A stretch of DNA of 64,000 nucleotides from NCBI RefSeq assembly GCF_029623955.1, contig NZ_JARSBP010000002.1, forward strand, positions 992,001 to 1,056,000. Reading direction: 5' to 3'. The stretch is from Mycobacterium sp. 236(2023). GTDB taxonomy: Bacteria; Actinomycetota; Actinomycetes; Mycobacteriales; Mycobacteriaceae. The position numbers and the translations under genes are program-made. Below are positions 1-7,868 of the stretch, piece after piece. Under the pieces are notes generated by a model. That model was not told the DNA's origin. It did not search any database and worked only from the letters and a program-made list of their open reading frames with translations. The stretch's first letter is position 1, and the number at the start of each line of letters is the position of its first letter.

Positions 1-516
1 GGCTGAGCCAAGATCGCGTGGCGCGGCGGTCGCCGCCCCAGCGAGTCCGCTGAAGAACGTCGTCGCCCGGACGAATCCCGCCGTGTCAGGCTCGGTCTGC
101 ATCAGTATCGCCAATTGGCGCTCGATGAGATCAACCCATTCGGGCTCAGTTTGGACGATGCGCCGAACGCTGGAATCGAAAACGACGACCGACGCGAGGG
201 AACGATTTTGGGCGACCACCTCGGCGTAGCCGCGAACCATGGCCTCCATTTGTGCCCGCGGCGACGCCTGGGCTTCGGCGTTTTCGACTGCGCGCTGGTT
301 CTGCCTCAGGATCGGGTCCATCAGCGCAGCGAGAAGCTCATCGCGCGTTCGAAAATGGTAATAGATGGCCGCTTTCGTGAACCCGAGTTCGTCGGCAATC
401 ATCTGCAGGGAAGTACCGGCGCAGCCATTTCGACTGATCAGCTCCATCGCAACGTCGAGCAGTCGTTGCCGCGTGTCGACTGGGACAACGGGTTCATCGA
501 GCCGCGCAGACGTCAC
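1..516 (-). CDS. TetR/AcrR family transcriptional regulator (3' end beyond window)
   Basis: Reading leftward from a GTG at 516, the frame is open for 172 codons and runs off the left edge, so the C-terminus is missing. The start is set by GGAGG six bases upstream of the GTG. Residues about 18-64 form a TetR helix-turn-helix, with the typical LQMIADELGFTKAAIYYHF core, and the visible rest is the helical ligand domain. It is divergent from the large secreted protein at 690, and two 16-bp dyads lie between them, so it probably represses that gene and itself. The family call is seen directly; the target is inferred and the ligand is unknown. Confidence 0.85.
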   Translation of the reverse strand, partial: MTSARLDEPVVPVDTRQRLLDVAMELISRNGCAGTSLQMIADELGFTKAAIYYHFRTRDELLAALMDPILRQNQRAVENAEAQASPRAQMEAMVRGYAEVVAQNRSLASVVVFDSSVRRIVQTEPEWVDLIERQLAILMQTEPDTAGFVRATTFFSGLAGAATAAPRDLGSA

Positions 517-590
517 GGTGTACCTCCTTCGTGTCGGCCTCAGTGTACTGGACGTGCGTCAAGTCGCTGCTTTACGCCGGAAAGTTGATG

Positions 591-606
591 CTTGACGATC
601 GGTAAG
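591..606. promoter_or_regulatory. Operator-like dyad, copy 1
   Basis: CTTGACGATCGGTAAG is a nearly perfect 16-bp palindrome (one mismatched pair set) of the CTTACCGATCGGTAAG type often bound by TetR dimers. It sits between the divergent TetR gene and the secreted-protein gene and overlaps a TTGACG that could serve as a -35 for the latter. A degenerate third relative, CTTTACGCCGGAAAG, lies at 570-584. Binding by the neighbouring TetR is inferred. Confidence 0.55.
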
Positions 607-634
607 TAACGGCTTTACTGTCATACAGATCACA

Positions 635-650
635 CTTTACGCTCGGTAAG
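635..650. promoter_or_regulatory. Operator-like dyad, copy 2
   Basis: CTTTACGCTCGGTAAG repeats the half-site GGTAAG and the layout of the dyad at 591-606, 44 bp downstream (about four helical turns), and is 40 bp before the ATG at 690. Two phased copies support a real operator rather than chance. Confidence 0.55.
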
Positions 651-689
651 TCGATCTTCCCGGGCGCTCCATCAACACCTGGGAATGAC

Positions 690-3413
690 ATGGGCACACA
701 CAAAACACACCAGACCACCTACGGCCGTTATGTCGGACGCGTCGGCGCGCTGGCCGCCGCACTGGGAATCGGCGTTCTGGTCGGCACCTCTCCCGTGATT
801 GCCGGCGCGGACACTGGTGACTCCAGTGCTGAATCGTCGAGCCAATCGGACACTGCGAGCGCCCAGGACTCCGCGCCCTCCGGTCGAACGAAGTCGACCA
901 CCAAAGGCGAGCCAACCGCCGGCGAAGCGGACGCAGGAGCCGAGGATGACGTCACGAGTGGGGACGACGTCGACGATACCGAGACGCAAGCCCCGGACGA
1001 AGAGTCGCCGGCTACTGATGAGCCCGACACCGACGACAGCCCTGACGCCGATACTGACGCCCCATCTGAGCCCGCTCCGACGGAAACGCCAGTGGCTGAG
1101 GAACTCCCGGTGAGCTCGACTGTCGAAGCAGAGTCGAGCGCAGCAGATGACAGAGCTGGCGCCACTACCAAGGCGTCACGTTCTCAGGCAAGCACCGTTC
1201 CGGTCGAGAGCAGTGACACCGTCAGCACGACCCCGGAACGCGAGGCGGATGAAGCGCCCGTCGGCCAAACCCACGGCAGCACGCAGAGCAACGACACCGT
1301 TCGGAGCGCGACGGTCGACACTGTTTCCGTCACCCCGGTGACTGAGGCGGCCCCTCCGGTACGTGGCTTCTTCAGTCTCCTGAATTCGGTCGTCACGAAC
1401 CTGCTCAATCCGTTCCTCGAGCCGGCGCCCTCCACGGGTGAGCCGATCACACCTCTGGTGTGGGGTGTTCTCGGCTGGGTCCGGCGCAACCTGTTCAATC
1501 AGGCCCCGGTGGTGAGCGTTCCGACCACCATCTCTCAGACCGGGCAGACCGTCACGGGCAACATCGGTGTGATCGACGCCGAGGGTGACGAACTGTTCTA
1601 TGTGATCAAGCAGCAGCCCAAGAGCGGCACGGTGACGATCGATCAGGCCACGGGCATTTTCACCTACACGCCGAATGACATCAATTACACCGCGATACAG
1701 GAAGATTCGTTCACGGTGTCAGTGTCGGACCGCGGCTTCAACCTGTTGGGGCTACTCACACCGCGCACCGTGAAGAACACCGTCGATGTCGACGTGCTGA
1801 ATCCGCAGGTGCAACGCGTCATCTTGAACATGCCCGACAGCGTCACCAAGCCGGTCAATCCGCGCTACTCGCAGGACGGCAAGTCGATCTTCTTCTCCGG
1901 GACGCCCACAGCCGGTGGCCGCGCGGAGATCTATGAGATCGACGTCGACGATGTCGACGGATCGACGGTCCGCTGTGTCACTTGCGGCGCGGCGCCGAGT
2001 GAGACGGGCGGGTTGTTCAAACCTGTTCCGTTCACTGATGGTTCGGGACGAGTCCTGGTGCTCCAGAATGGTCTCGGTGCAACGGGCGGACCGCGCTACT
2101 CGGTGTTCGAGCCGACGGGCTATTTGGGCAACGCGGAAGCGCGCATCGTGGCGGTGATCACGCCCCCCGGAGGGGGAGCCAGCTTGCCGGGACTGCCGCC
2201 GGGCGGAGTTCTCGAAGCGCAGCGTGAGATGCGGCCGTCGCCCGACGGCAAGCACGTGCTGTTCACCCGCATCGTGTTCGGTCAGACGGGAGGTCTGCAG
2301 GCACTGCCCATCGTCGGTGAGCTGACACGCAACGGTGATCAGTACACCGTGACGGACGCGGTGGTCGTCTGGCCGACCGGTGAAGGCAAGCAGTGGACCC
2401 CGGACGGTAAGGGCGTGATCATCCTGGGCGGGGCCATCGATGCGGGCAACGTCGACGACATCATGGTCGACGTCTCGGGTAAGACGGGTGACAACCTGAT
2501 CCCGGGTAGCCCGTTCCGCGCCCACCGCATCACCGGCAATCTCGACTACGACGAGGATCTCGACCTCTCGCCCAACATGTTGTGGATGGCGATCGGCAGC
2601 ACGCGCGGATTCGAGGCGCTGACACCGATGACGCGGATCATCCGGCAGAACTTCCTGCCGGTCTACGTCGGTGCTGCGGTTTACGCGCAGTACGCCGACG
2701 ATCAGGTCCGCAACGTGTCGAACCAGAACTGGCTGGTGGCTATCGAGGATGATCTCAAGCGGGAGAACGGTATTCCGCTGTTCATCCAGGACGATCCGAA
2801 TACGCCGGATATCGATGAGGGTGACGGGTGGGCCTCGCGAAGCATGCCGAGCTGGAATGCCGACGGTACCGCGATCACGTTCTGGGAGTCCGGTAACGGC
2901 GACGAGCATGGCGTGGCCCCGACGGAATCGCGGATCGTGATCGCGAACGTGAAGTACACGACAAGCGTTGGACCGGTGGGCAATACGGCGACGGACTTCG
3001 ACGCATCCGCGTTCCCGGCGCTGAGCACGTACGTGGCCAAGGCGACGCCGCTGCCGCCGACCGGAACCTACGCCGGCGCCAAGGGGGGTTCGGCGCTGGT
3101 CAGCGAGGTCGTCAATCCGACCACCTTCCAGACCACGCGCACCGTGACCTACACCAACTATGTCAACGAGGACGGCCTCATTCTCAACGGCACCGAGTCC
3201 TCGACCTATGGACCGAGTCAGAGCAGCGTCACGTACCTGGCGGACATCGATGTCACCGACGCCACCGGTGCCAGCAGAGGCAACCTGGACGCCAACGCTG
3301 TGGTGAATGCGTTCACCCAGTCGGTCACGGGCCACATCACCTCGACGCTCGACGGGGACACACAGACCATCCCGGATCCCGCGAAGGCAGAAGAGGCCAA
3401 GGCCGGCGCATAA
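690..3413 (+). CDS. Large secreted acidic protein with Ig-like domain and TolB-like beta-propeller
   Basis: The 907-residue product starts with a basic stretch and a hydrophobic Ala/Gly segment ending near GADTGD (about residues 15-42), a likely signal peptide. Residues about 43-225 are low-complexity and rich in Ser, Thr, Asp, Glu and Pro, typical of mycobacterial surface proteins. Residues about 270-370 look like a bacterial Ig/cadherin-like repeat (a KSGTVTID...GIFTYTPND core with DSFTVSVSD). From about 380 to 800 there are repeated SxDGK/WTPDGKG blades of a TolB/WD40-like propeller. No catalytic motif is recognised. The ATG at 690 has only a weak purine stretch upstream. It is followed by a strong hairpin, so it is probably monocistronic, under the divergent TetR and its twin dyads. 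Probable role: envelope or surface protein (inference). Confidence 0.8.
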   Translation: MGTHKTHQTTYGRYVGRVGALAAALGIGVLVGTSPVIAGADTGDSSAESSSQSDTASAQDSAPSGRTKSTTKGEPTAGEADAGAEDDVTSGDDVDDTETQAPDEESPATDEPDTDDSPDADTDAPSEPAPTETPVAEELPVSSTVEAESSAADDRAGATTKASRSQASTVPVESSDTVSTTPEREADEAPVGQTHGSTQSNDTVRSATVDTVSVTPVTEAAPPVRGFFSLLNSVVTNLLNPFLEPAPSTGEPITPLVWGVLGWVRRNLFNQAPVVSVPTTISQTGQTVTGNIGVIDAEGDELFYVIKQQPKSGTVTIDQATGIFTYTPNDINYTAIQEDSFTVSVSDRGFNLLGLLTPRTVKNTVDVDVLNPQVQRVILNMPDSVTKPVNPRYSQDGKSIFFSGTPTAGGRAEIYEIDVDDVDGSTVRCVTCGAAPSETGGLFKPVPFTDGSGRVLVLQNGLGATGGPRYSVFEPTGYLGNAEARIVAVITPPGGGASLPGLPPGGVLEAQREMRPSPDGKHVLFTRIVFGQTGGLQALPIVGELTRNGDQYTVTDAVVVWPTGEGKQWTPDGKGVIILGGAIDAGNVDDIMVDVSGKTGDNLIPGSPFRAHRITGNLDYDEDLDLSPNMLWMAIGSTRGFEALTPMTRIIRQNFLPVYVGAAVYAQYADDQVRNVSNQNWLVAIEDDLKRENGIPLFIQDDPNTPDIDEGDGWASRSMPSWNADGTAITFWESGNGDEHGVAPTESRIVIANVKYTTSVGPVGNTATDFDASAFPALSTYVAKATPLPPTGTYAGAKGGSALVSEVVNPTTFQTTRTVTYTNYVNEDGLILNGTESSTYGPSQSSVTYLADIDVTDATGASRGNLDANAVVNAFTQSVTGHITSTLDGDTQTIPDPAKAEEAKAGA

Positions 3414-3460
3414 GGAGAAGCCGAGTGATGGTTCATCGACCTCTTCGGTGAGGCCGCGAG

Positions 3461-3502
3461 CCACGAGAGGCGGGGTGTGCAATGGACCCCCGCCTCTCGT
3501 GG
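3461..3502 (+). terminator. Strong stem-loop terminator
   Basis: A perfect 15-bp stem (CCACGAGAGGCGGGG at 3461-3475 with its complement at 3488-3502) encloses a 12-nt loop. There is no U-tract, as is common in mycobacteria. It lies 48 bases after the stop of the secreted-protein gene and before the convergent esterase, so it may serve both strands. Confidence 0.75.
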
Positions 3503-3648
3503 CGTCGGGAATCGCGTCACGTTCCACGCAATTGGTCGCGTAGTGCCGAAGATGACCGGCACCGAACGCGAGCGGTACCTGGCCGATTTACACGTCGGGG
3601 TGATCGCCCTCGAACGCCCCGATCGAGCGCCTCTTGCGGTGCACGTTT

Positions 3649-5001
3649 CTAGACCACGGCGGCGTTGAGGTTTTCCAGAAGCCAGCGCTGGGAGTAATCC
3701 AGCCATTGGCGGTAGTGGCCCATCGCGCAGTGATCGTCGTCGGGATAGAGCAGTAGCGTGGCATTCGGTGCGGCGCGGGCGAGGTCTCGGCTGTCCTGGG
3801 TGCTCATCAGGGTGTCGTGGTCTCCGTTGATCACCAGGAGCGGAATTGTGATGTCCTGGTACAGATCTCGGATAGACAAAGCCCTGAGCTTCTTTACCAG
3901 GTCGATCGGGTGAACCGCACCGACAGTCCTGGCGAGTGCGTGCAAGATGATCTGTGGTGTGCCAAGTGCGCCACCATGAAAAGACCGGTGTGTTGGCGCC
4001 CCGCAGGCGATCGCACAGTTCAATCGGCCACTGGTGGCGGCCACGCGCGCGGTCCAGTAGGCGCCGAAGCTGACCCCCACCATCGCAATCCGGTTTGCGT
4101 CGAGCCGTTCGTCGGAGGCGAGGTAGTCGATTACCTGGTGGTAGACCGCTTGGGACTCCGGGCGCATCGAATCTGTGTAGGCGTAGCTGCCGGGCATCTC
4201 CATGACGAACATCGCCATACCCGAATCGCGGTAGCGAAGTTGCGGGATCGCCAACTCCTGGACGGTGCCCTCCAGGCCGTTGGTTGTCAGCACCACCGGG
4301 TGGGGACCCGGTCCGGGCGGTACGACGAGGTAGCCGCGGACGGCGTCACCGCCTGCGAGCGGGATGTCGACGTGTGCGACGCTGAGTCCCAGCGCAGGTA
4401 CCACCACCTCGACCAACCGATCGAAGAGGTGCCGGGAACGCCAATAAGCCTGCAACCGCTGAGGGTCGTGGCCAGGGAAGGCGCTGACCTGATAGTACGT
4501 GATCGCCTTCACCCATGCGTCAATTACGCTGAAGGCCAATGTGACTGGTTCGCGATCTTCGGTGGGCACGTACTCGTCGACGATCGCGGCGAGCGCACAC
4601 GGGTCTGGTTGTGGCCCGTGATCAGCGAACAGCGCCGCAGCGGAGGCCATCCACGGGGTCAGCCCATCGAGGGGCACCGGTGGGGTGCTCGGGTCGGTGA
4701 GGTCGGCCACGTCCGCGGAGTTGGGACCGGCCAGAGCGCGCAACAGATCGGTGGCGCGATTGGCCTGGGCTTCCGCGGTGCGGTTCCAATAGCTGCACCA
4801 GCGGTCGTCGCGGAAGGACCGTGCAGCGCGGATCTGCTCGGCGAACAGGGCGCGGTCGAGACCGCCCATGTTGGCGTAGCGCAGCACGAACAGGGCAGGC
4901 AGAAATGGCGTAGCCCCGGTCCAGCGGGCAGCCAGGTCCGTGCTGCGGGTGAGTGCGCACATCGTTACGGCGAGCTTCTGCAGGAAGGAGGCCTTTGCCA
5001 C
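3649..5001 (-). CDS. Alpha/beta hydrolase, FrsA-like esterase family
   Basis: The 450-residue product has an N-terminal helical region and a C-terminal alpha/beta-hydrolase fold. The nucleophile elbow is GVSFGAYW, the acid is probably in INGDHDTL, and the histidine in DDDHCAMGHY. This matches FrsA/DUF1100-type hydrolases, which cleave esters or related acyl bonds; the substrate is unknown. The frame stays open to 5148, but the GTG at 5001 is preferred because GGAGAT lies just upstream (reverse strand, about 5007-5012) and the added 49 residues are non-homologous-looking. No obvious operon partner. Confidence 0.75.
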   Translation of the reverse strand: MAKASFLQKLAVTMCALTRSTDLAARWTGATPFLPALFVLRYANMGGLDRALFAEQIRAARSFRDDRWCSYWNRTAEAQANRATDLLRALAGPNSADVADLTDPSTPPVPLDGLTPWMASAAALFADHGPQPDPCALAAIVDEYVPTEDREPVTLAFSVIDAWVKAITYYQVSAFPGHDPQRLQAYWRSRHLFDRLVEVVVPALGLSVAHVDIPLAGGDAVRGYLVVPPGPGPHPVVLTTNGLEGTVQELAIPQLRYRDSGMAMFVMEMPGSYAYTDSMRPESQAVYHQVIDYLASDERLDANRIAMVGVSFGAYWTARVAATSGRLNCAIACGAPTHRSFHGGALGTPQIILHALARTVGAVHPIDLVKKLRALSIRDLYQDITIPLLVINGDHDTLMSTQDSRDLARAAPNATLLLYPDDDHCAMGHYRQWLDYSQRWLLENLNAAVV

Positions 5002-5557
5002 GCAAATCTCCTCACGACGCGGAACAACTGTTAGGACCGTAGCAGTATCCTGCGATACCCGGCTCCGCGCAGTCGTCGACGCGTTCGCAGCGCCGATGCG
5101 TCGGCGGGCTGGAGATCCGTTGTGGAACACTTCTTTTCGCCTCACCACTCGACTCCGGACACCCCATCAGGCGCTTGGTTGCCGAGGCCTGCCGCGTTCC
5201 GGCCACGAGCGCGGCGGCCATCTACCGGGCTTTGGACCGCTCGGTAGAATTCTGCTCGAACTGTTCAGTACGGGACGGCACCGGTCTGTTCGCCGGTCGA
5301 CGACTGACCGTTTTCACGAACAGGAAGGGCGCCAAGCGAGTCTGGCCGACAATGCCAAGTGGCTGATGGAGACCTGACTGCGCGAGGAGGGGCGGATTTC
5401 GACATCGACGATGCTCTCGCATACGTCGCCTCGTTCGGCCGGTCGCTCCTTGAGCCAGGGCCTGGCAAAAACGCGACGCCATGCATGAAAGCGAACGCGT
5501 GGAAAGCGGGGTCCCGCGAACAAGTGCAGAACAAGTCACCTTTGCGAAAGGACTTCC
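5002..5557. other. Intergenic stretch with no convincing gene
   Basis: Several open frames of 60-145 codons cross this 556-bp stretch on both strands, but none shows a recognisable domain, consistent codon bias or good ribosome-binding site. Forward segments around 5170-5370 and 5360-5500 could be the decayed remains of an older gene, but I cannot name it. The 3' end holds the AAAGGA ribosome-binding site of the next gene. Confidence 0.4.
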
Positions 5558-5968
5558 ATGCGTATGCCCCGTGCCGTGGCGATCTTCAATCGGCGTTTCA
5601 CCAATCCCGCGGCTCGGCCGATTGCGCCCTGGCTCCCGTATCTGGGAACGCTCGAACACATCGGACGCAGATCCGGTAAAAAGTACCGAACACCCCTCCT
5701 CGTCTTCAAAACCGAAGACGGATTCGTCGTCCTTATTGGCTACGGGCCTGAGTCGGACTGGCTGAAGAACGTATTTGCCGGCGGCCCAACGGCACTGCGT
5801 AAGCGGGGCTCGGTCGTCGCACTGGGGAGTCCGCGGCTCACGGATAAGGCTGATGCAGCTCCACTCATCTCGCCCGCATCCCGGTTGTTCTATCGCCTGT
5901 TTCCCTACGACGAAGCCGCATTGGTGCTGACGAAGATCGACGGTAGCGGATTATTACGAGACTCTTGA
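5558..5968 (+). CDS. Ddn-like F420-dependent nitroreductase-family oxidoreductase
   Basis: This 136-residue single-domain protein has the GRRSGKKYRTPLLVF core (about residues 37-51) and the LIGYGPESDWLKNV segment typical of the deazaflavin (F420)-dependent split-barrel family that includes Ddn of M. tuberculosis. Members use F420H2 to reduce quinones, nitro compounds and other substrates, often at the membrane. The start ATG is preceded by AAAGGA at correct spacing. It lies just upstream of a TetR/P450/MFS cassette in the same direction, which fits a xenobiotic-handling role (inference). The exact substrate is unknown. Confidence 0.8.
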   Translation: MRMPRAVAIFNRRFTNPAARPIAPWLPYLGTLEHIGRRSGKKYRTPLLVFKTEDGFVVLIGYGPESDWLKNVFAGGPTALRKRGSVVALGSPRLTDKADAAPLISPASRLFYRLFPYDEAALVLTKIDGSGLLRDS

Positions 5969-5993
5969 ATTCCGGAACTTAGGCGTCCAGTAT
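5965..5993 (+). promoter_or_regulatory. Candidate leaderless promoter for the TetR gene at 6000
   Basis: TTGAAT (5965-5970) and CAGTAT (5988-5993) are separated by 17 bp, which would place transcription start at or next to the ATG at 6000. That ATG has no ribosome-binding site and sits inside the palindrome GCCATATGGC (5995-6004). A leaderless transcript is therefore likely, but the -10 box is a poor match. Confidence 0.35.
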
Positions 5994-5999
5994 TGCCAT

Positions 6000-6629
6000 A
6001 TGGCGGTGAGTAGCGACGGGACCTCAGTGGCAACAGGCCGCGACGTTCGTCGTGGGAGGCCGCGCGATGAGCGTCTCGATGACGTCATCGTGAGTGCAGC
6101 CATCGCCGAGGTGGGCGCAAAAGGGTGGACTGGGGCCACAATCGAGGGGATTGCCGCCCGCGCCGGTGTAGGTCGGGCGACGATCTACCGGCGCTGGTCG
6201 AGCAAAACCGAACTGTTTCACTACGCCGCGTCGTCCATCACCCAACCGGTCGAAGTGCCGGAGACCGGCTCGCTGTCCGAGGACCTCTTCGCGGCTGTAC
6301 TCCCGATCGCCGACATGTTGGCGCGGCCGGACCTGGACGCGCTACTGCCTGCGTTGCTCGTCGAGGCCGCCACGGATGGGTCGATTCGCGACACCTTGCG
6401 AACATTCGCCACCAGGTCCCGTCAGCAGGCCGTGGCCGCCGTGGAGCGTGCCCGTCAAGCCGGTGAGATTGCGAGTTCGACCGACGCTGACGCGCTTGTC
6501 CAGATGGTGGCGGGTGGGCTCTTGTATCGGCGTCTGCTCCTCGGTGAAGCAGTCGATGCTTCCGCTGTGCGAACCCTCATCGGCCAAGCCACTCAAAGCT
6601 GCTCACCGAGTTCCAAGGAGGGATTTTGA
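6000..6629 (+). CDS. TetR family regulator of the adjacent P450
   Basis: The 209-residue protein has the TetR DNA-binding domain at about residues 28-74 (ATIEGIAARAGVGRATIYRRW) and a helical C-terminal domain. The last four bases overlap the TTG start of the P450 gene, so the two are translationally coupled. It probably senses the P450 substrate or the efflux substrate and represses the cassette. Ligand unknown. Confidence 0.85.
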   Translation: MAVSSDGTSVATGRDVRRGRPRDERLDDVIVSAAIAEVGAKGWTGATIEGIAARAGVGRATIYRRWSSKTELFHYAASSITQPVEVPETGSLSEDLFAAVLPIADMLARPDLDALLPALLVEAATDGSIRDTLRTFATRSRQQAVAAVERARQAGEIASSTDADALVQMVAGGLLYRRLLLGEAVDASAVRTLIGQATQSCSPSSKEGF

Positions 6630-7834
6630 CTCGAGCTGTCGAGGTGGATCTGACGGATCCGCGACTGTATCGCAATGGATTTCCGCACGAAGTGTTCACG
6701 GAGCTGCGCCGCCGCGGACCGGTACACCGGCACCCCGTTGTCGAAGGACGCCCGGGTGTTCCGTCGACGGAATTCTGGTCGATCGTCACCCATCCCGAGA
6801 TTCAGCAAGCCAACCGCGACTGGAAGACGTTCGCTGCCACCGATGGGCCGATGGTCGGAAAAGACCCGTTGATCTCCCAGGGCAGAACCATCCTCACGCT
6901 GGACCCGCCCGAGCACAATACGATGCGCCGCATCATCACCTCAGAGTTCACGCCGCGCATGATCGGCAGACTCGAACAACGCATCGCGTCCAGAACCGAG
7001 CGGATTCTTGCTGCGGCCCAAGGGAATACCGTCGACTTTGTGGCGGACATCGCCTATCAGGTGCCCATGCATCTGATCGCCGATATCGTCGGCATCCCCG
7101 AGGACGATCGGGCGTGGGTGTTCGAGCGCACCGACCGCTTGCTGAAGACTGCTGATCCGTATTCGGGCCACTCGGACGAGGAGCGGCTCGGGCTGCAGGT
7201 CGAACTGTTCGAGTACGCGCAACGCATCTCCGCAGCCAAGCGGGCGAATCCGACCGACGACGTATGGACGAAACTGGCACACCAGCTCGACGGCTTCGAG
7301 CTCGACATGTTCTTTCTCATCCTTGCCGTCGCCGGAAGTGAAACCACCCGAAATGCGTTGACACAGGGGCTTATCGCGCTGCTCGACAGACCTGACCAGT
7401 TCGACGAGATCGCTTCGGACCGAAGCCTTTCGCTCTCGGCCGCCGATGAGGTGCTTCGCTGGTCGAGTCCGGTGCTCCTCTTCGGCCGAACCGCCACCGA
7501 AGACGTGACTGTCGGTGATCAGGTCGTGGCGGCAGGGGAACGCGTGGTGTTCTGGTATCCGTCGGGGAACAGAGACGAGACCGTGTTCGACGACCCGTTT
7601 CGTTTCGACATCCACCGATCACCCAACCCGCACCTGTCATTCGGCGGGGGAGGAGCACATTACTGCCTCGGCGCGAACCTGGCCCGCAAGGAGATCCAAG
7701 TGGTCTTCGACGCGATCGCAAACGGCTATCGGATTGAGCTCATGGGGCCGCCCGTGTGGGCCGGTGCCGGTCCGGTCCACAACGTCGGGATCGGCATCGA
7801 TTCCCTCCCCGTGCGGGTCACGCGGCGTCGCTGA
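6626..7834 (+). CDS. Cytochrome P450
   Basis: This is a 402-residue soluble bacterial class I P450. The haem-binding loop FGGGGAHYCLGANLAR carries Cys347 as thiolate ligand, the I-helix oxygen-activation motif is AGSETT, and the ExxR of the K-helix is in DEVLRW. The start is TTG at 6626, with AGGAGGG immediately upstream and a 4-nt overlap with the regulator stop codon. It needs ferredoxin and reductase partners, none of which are encoded here. The family resembles mycobacterial CYP125/142/CYP123-type enzymes in general layout, but I cannot assign a subfamily or substrate. Confidence 0.92.
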   Translation: MTRAVEVDLTDPRLYRNGFPHEVFTELRRRGPVHRHPVVEGRPGVPSTEFWSIVTHPEIQQANRDWKTFAATDGPMVGKDPLISQGRTILTLDPPEHNTMRRIITSEFTPRMIGRLEQRIASRTERILAAAQGNTVDFVADIAYQVPMHLIADIVGIPEDDRAWVFERTDRLLKTADPYSGHSDEERLGLQVELFEYAQRISAAKRANPTDDVWTKLAHQLDGFELDMFFLILAVAGSETTRNALTQGLIALLDRPDQFDEIASDRSLSLSAADEVLRWSSPVLLFGRTATEDVTVGDQVVAAGERVVFWYPSGNRDETVFDDPFRFDIHRSPNPHLSFGGGGAHYCLGANLARKEIQVVFDAIANGYRIELMGPPVWAGAGPVHNVGIGIDSLPVRVTRRR

Positions 7835-7868
7835 GCAGGCCAGAACCCGGAGAATTCTAAAGACCTCG

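Noticed and set aside
1752..3527. 591-codon open frame on the reverse strand opposite the secreted-protein gene
   Set aside because: It is antisense to a gene with clear domains and signal peptide, has an Arg/His/Val-rich composition typical of GC-rich shadow frames, and shows no family motif.
3817..5034. 405-codon forward open frame opposite the FrsA-like hydrolase
   Set aside because: No domain; the reverse frame carries the hydrolase nucleophile elbow and a good start.
5130..5500. Possible decayed gene between the esterase and the Ddn-like gene
   Set aside because: Short open frames with some helix-like stretches, but no family I can recognise, so not called.
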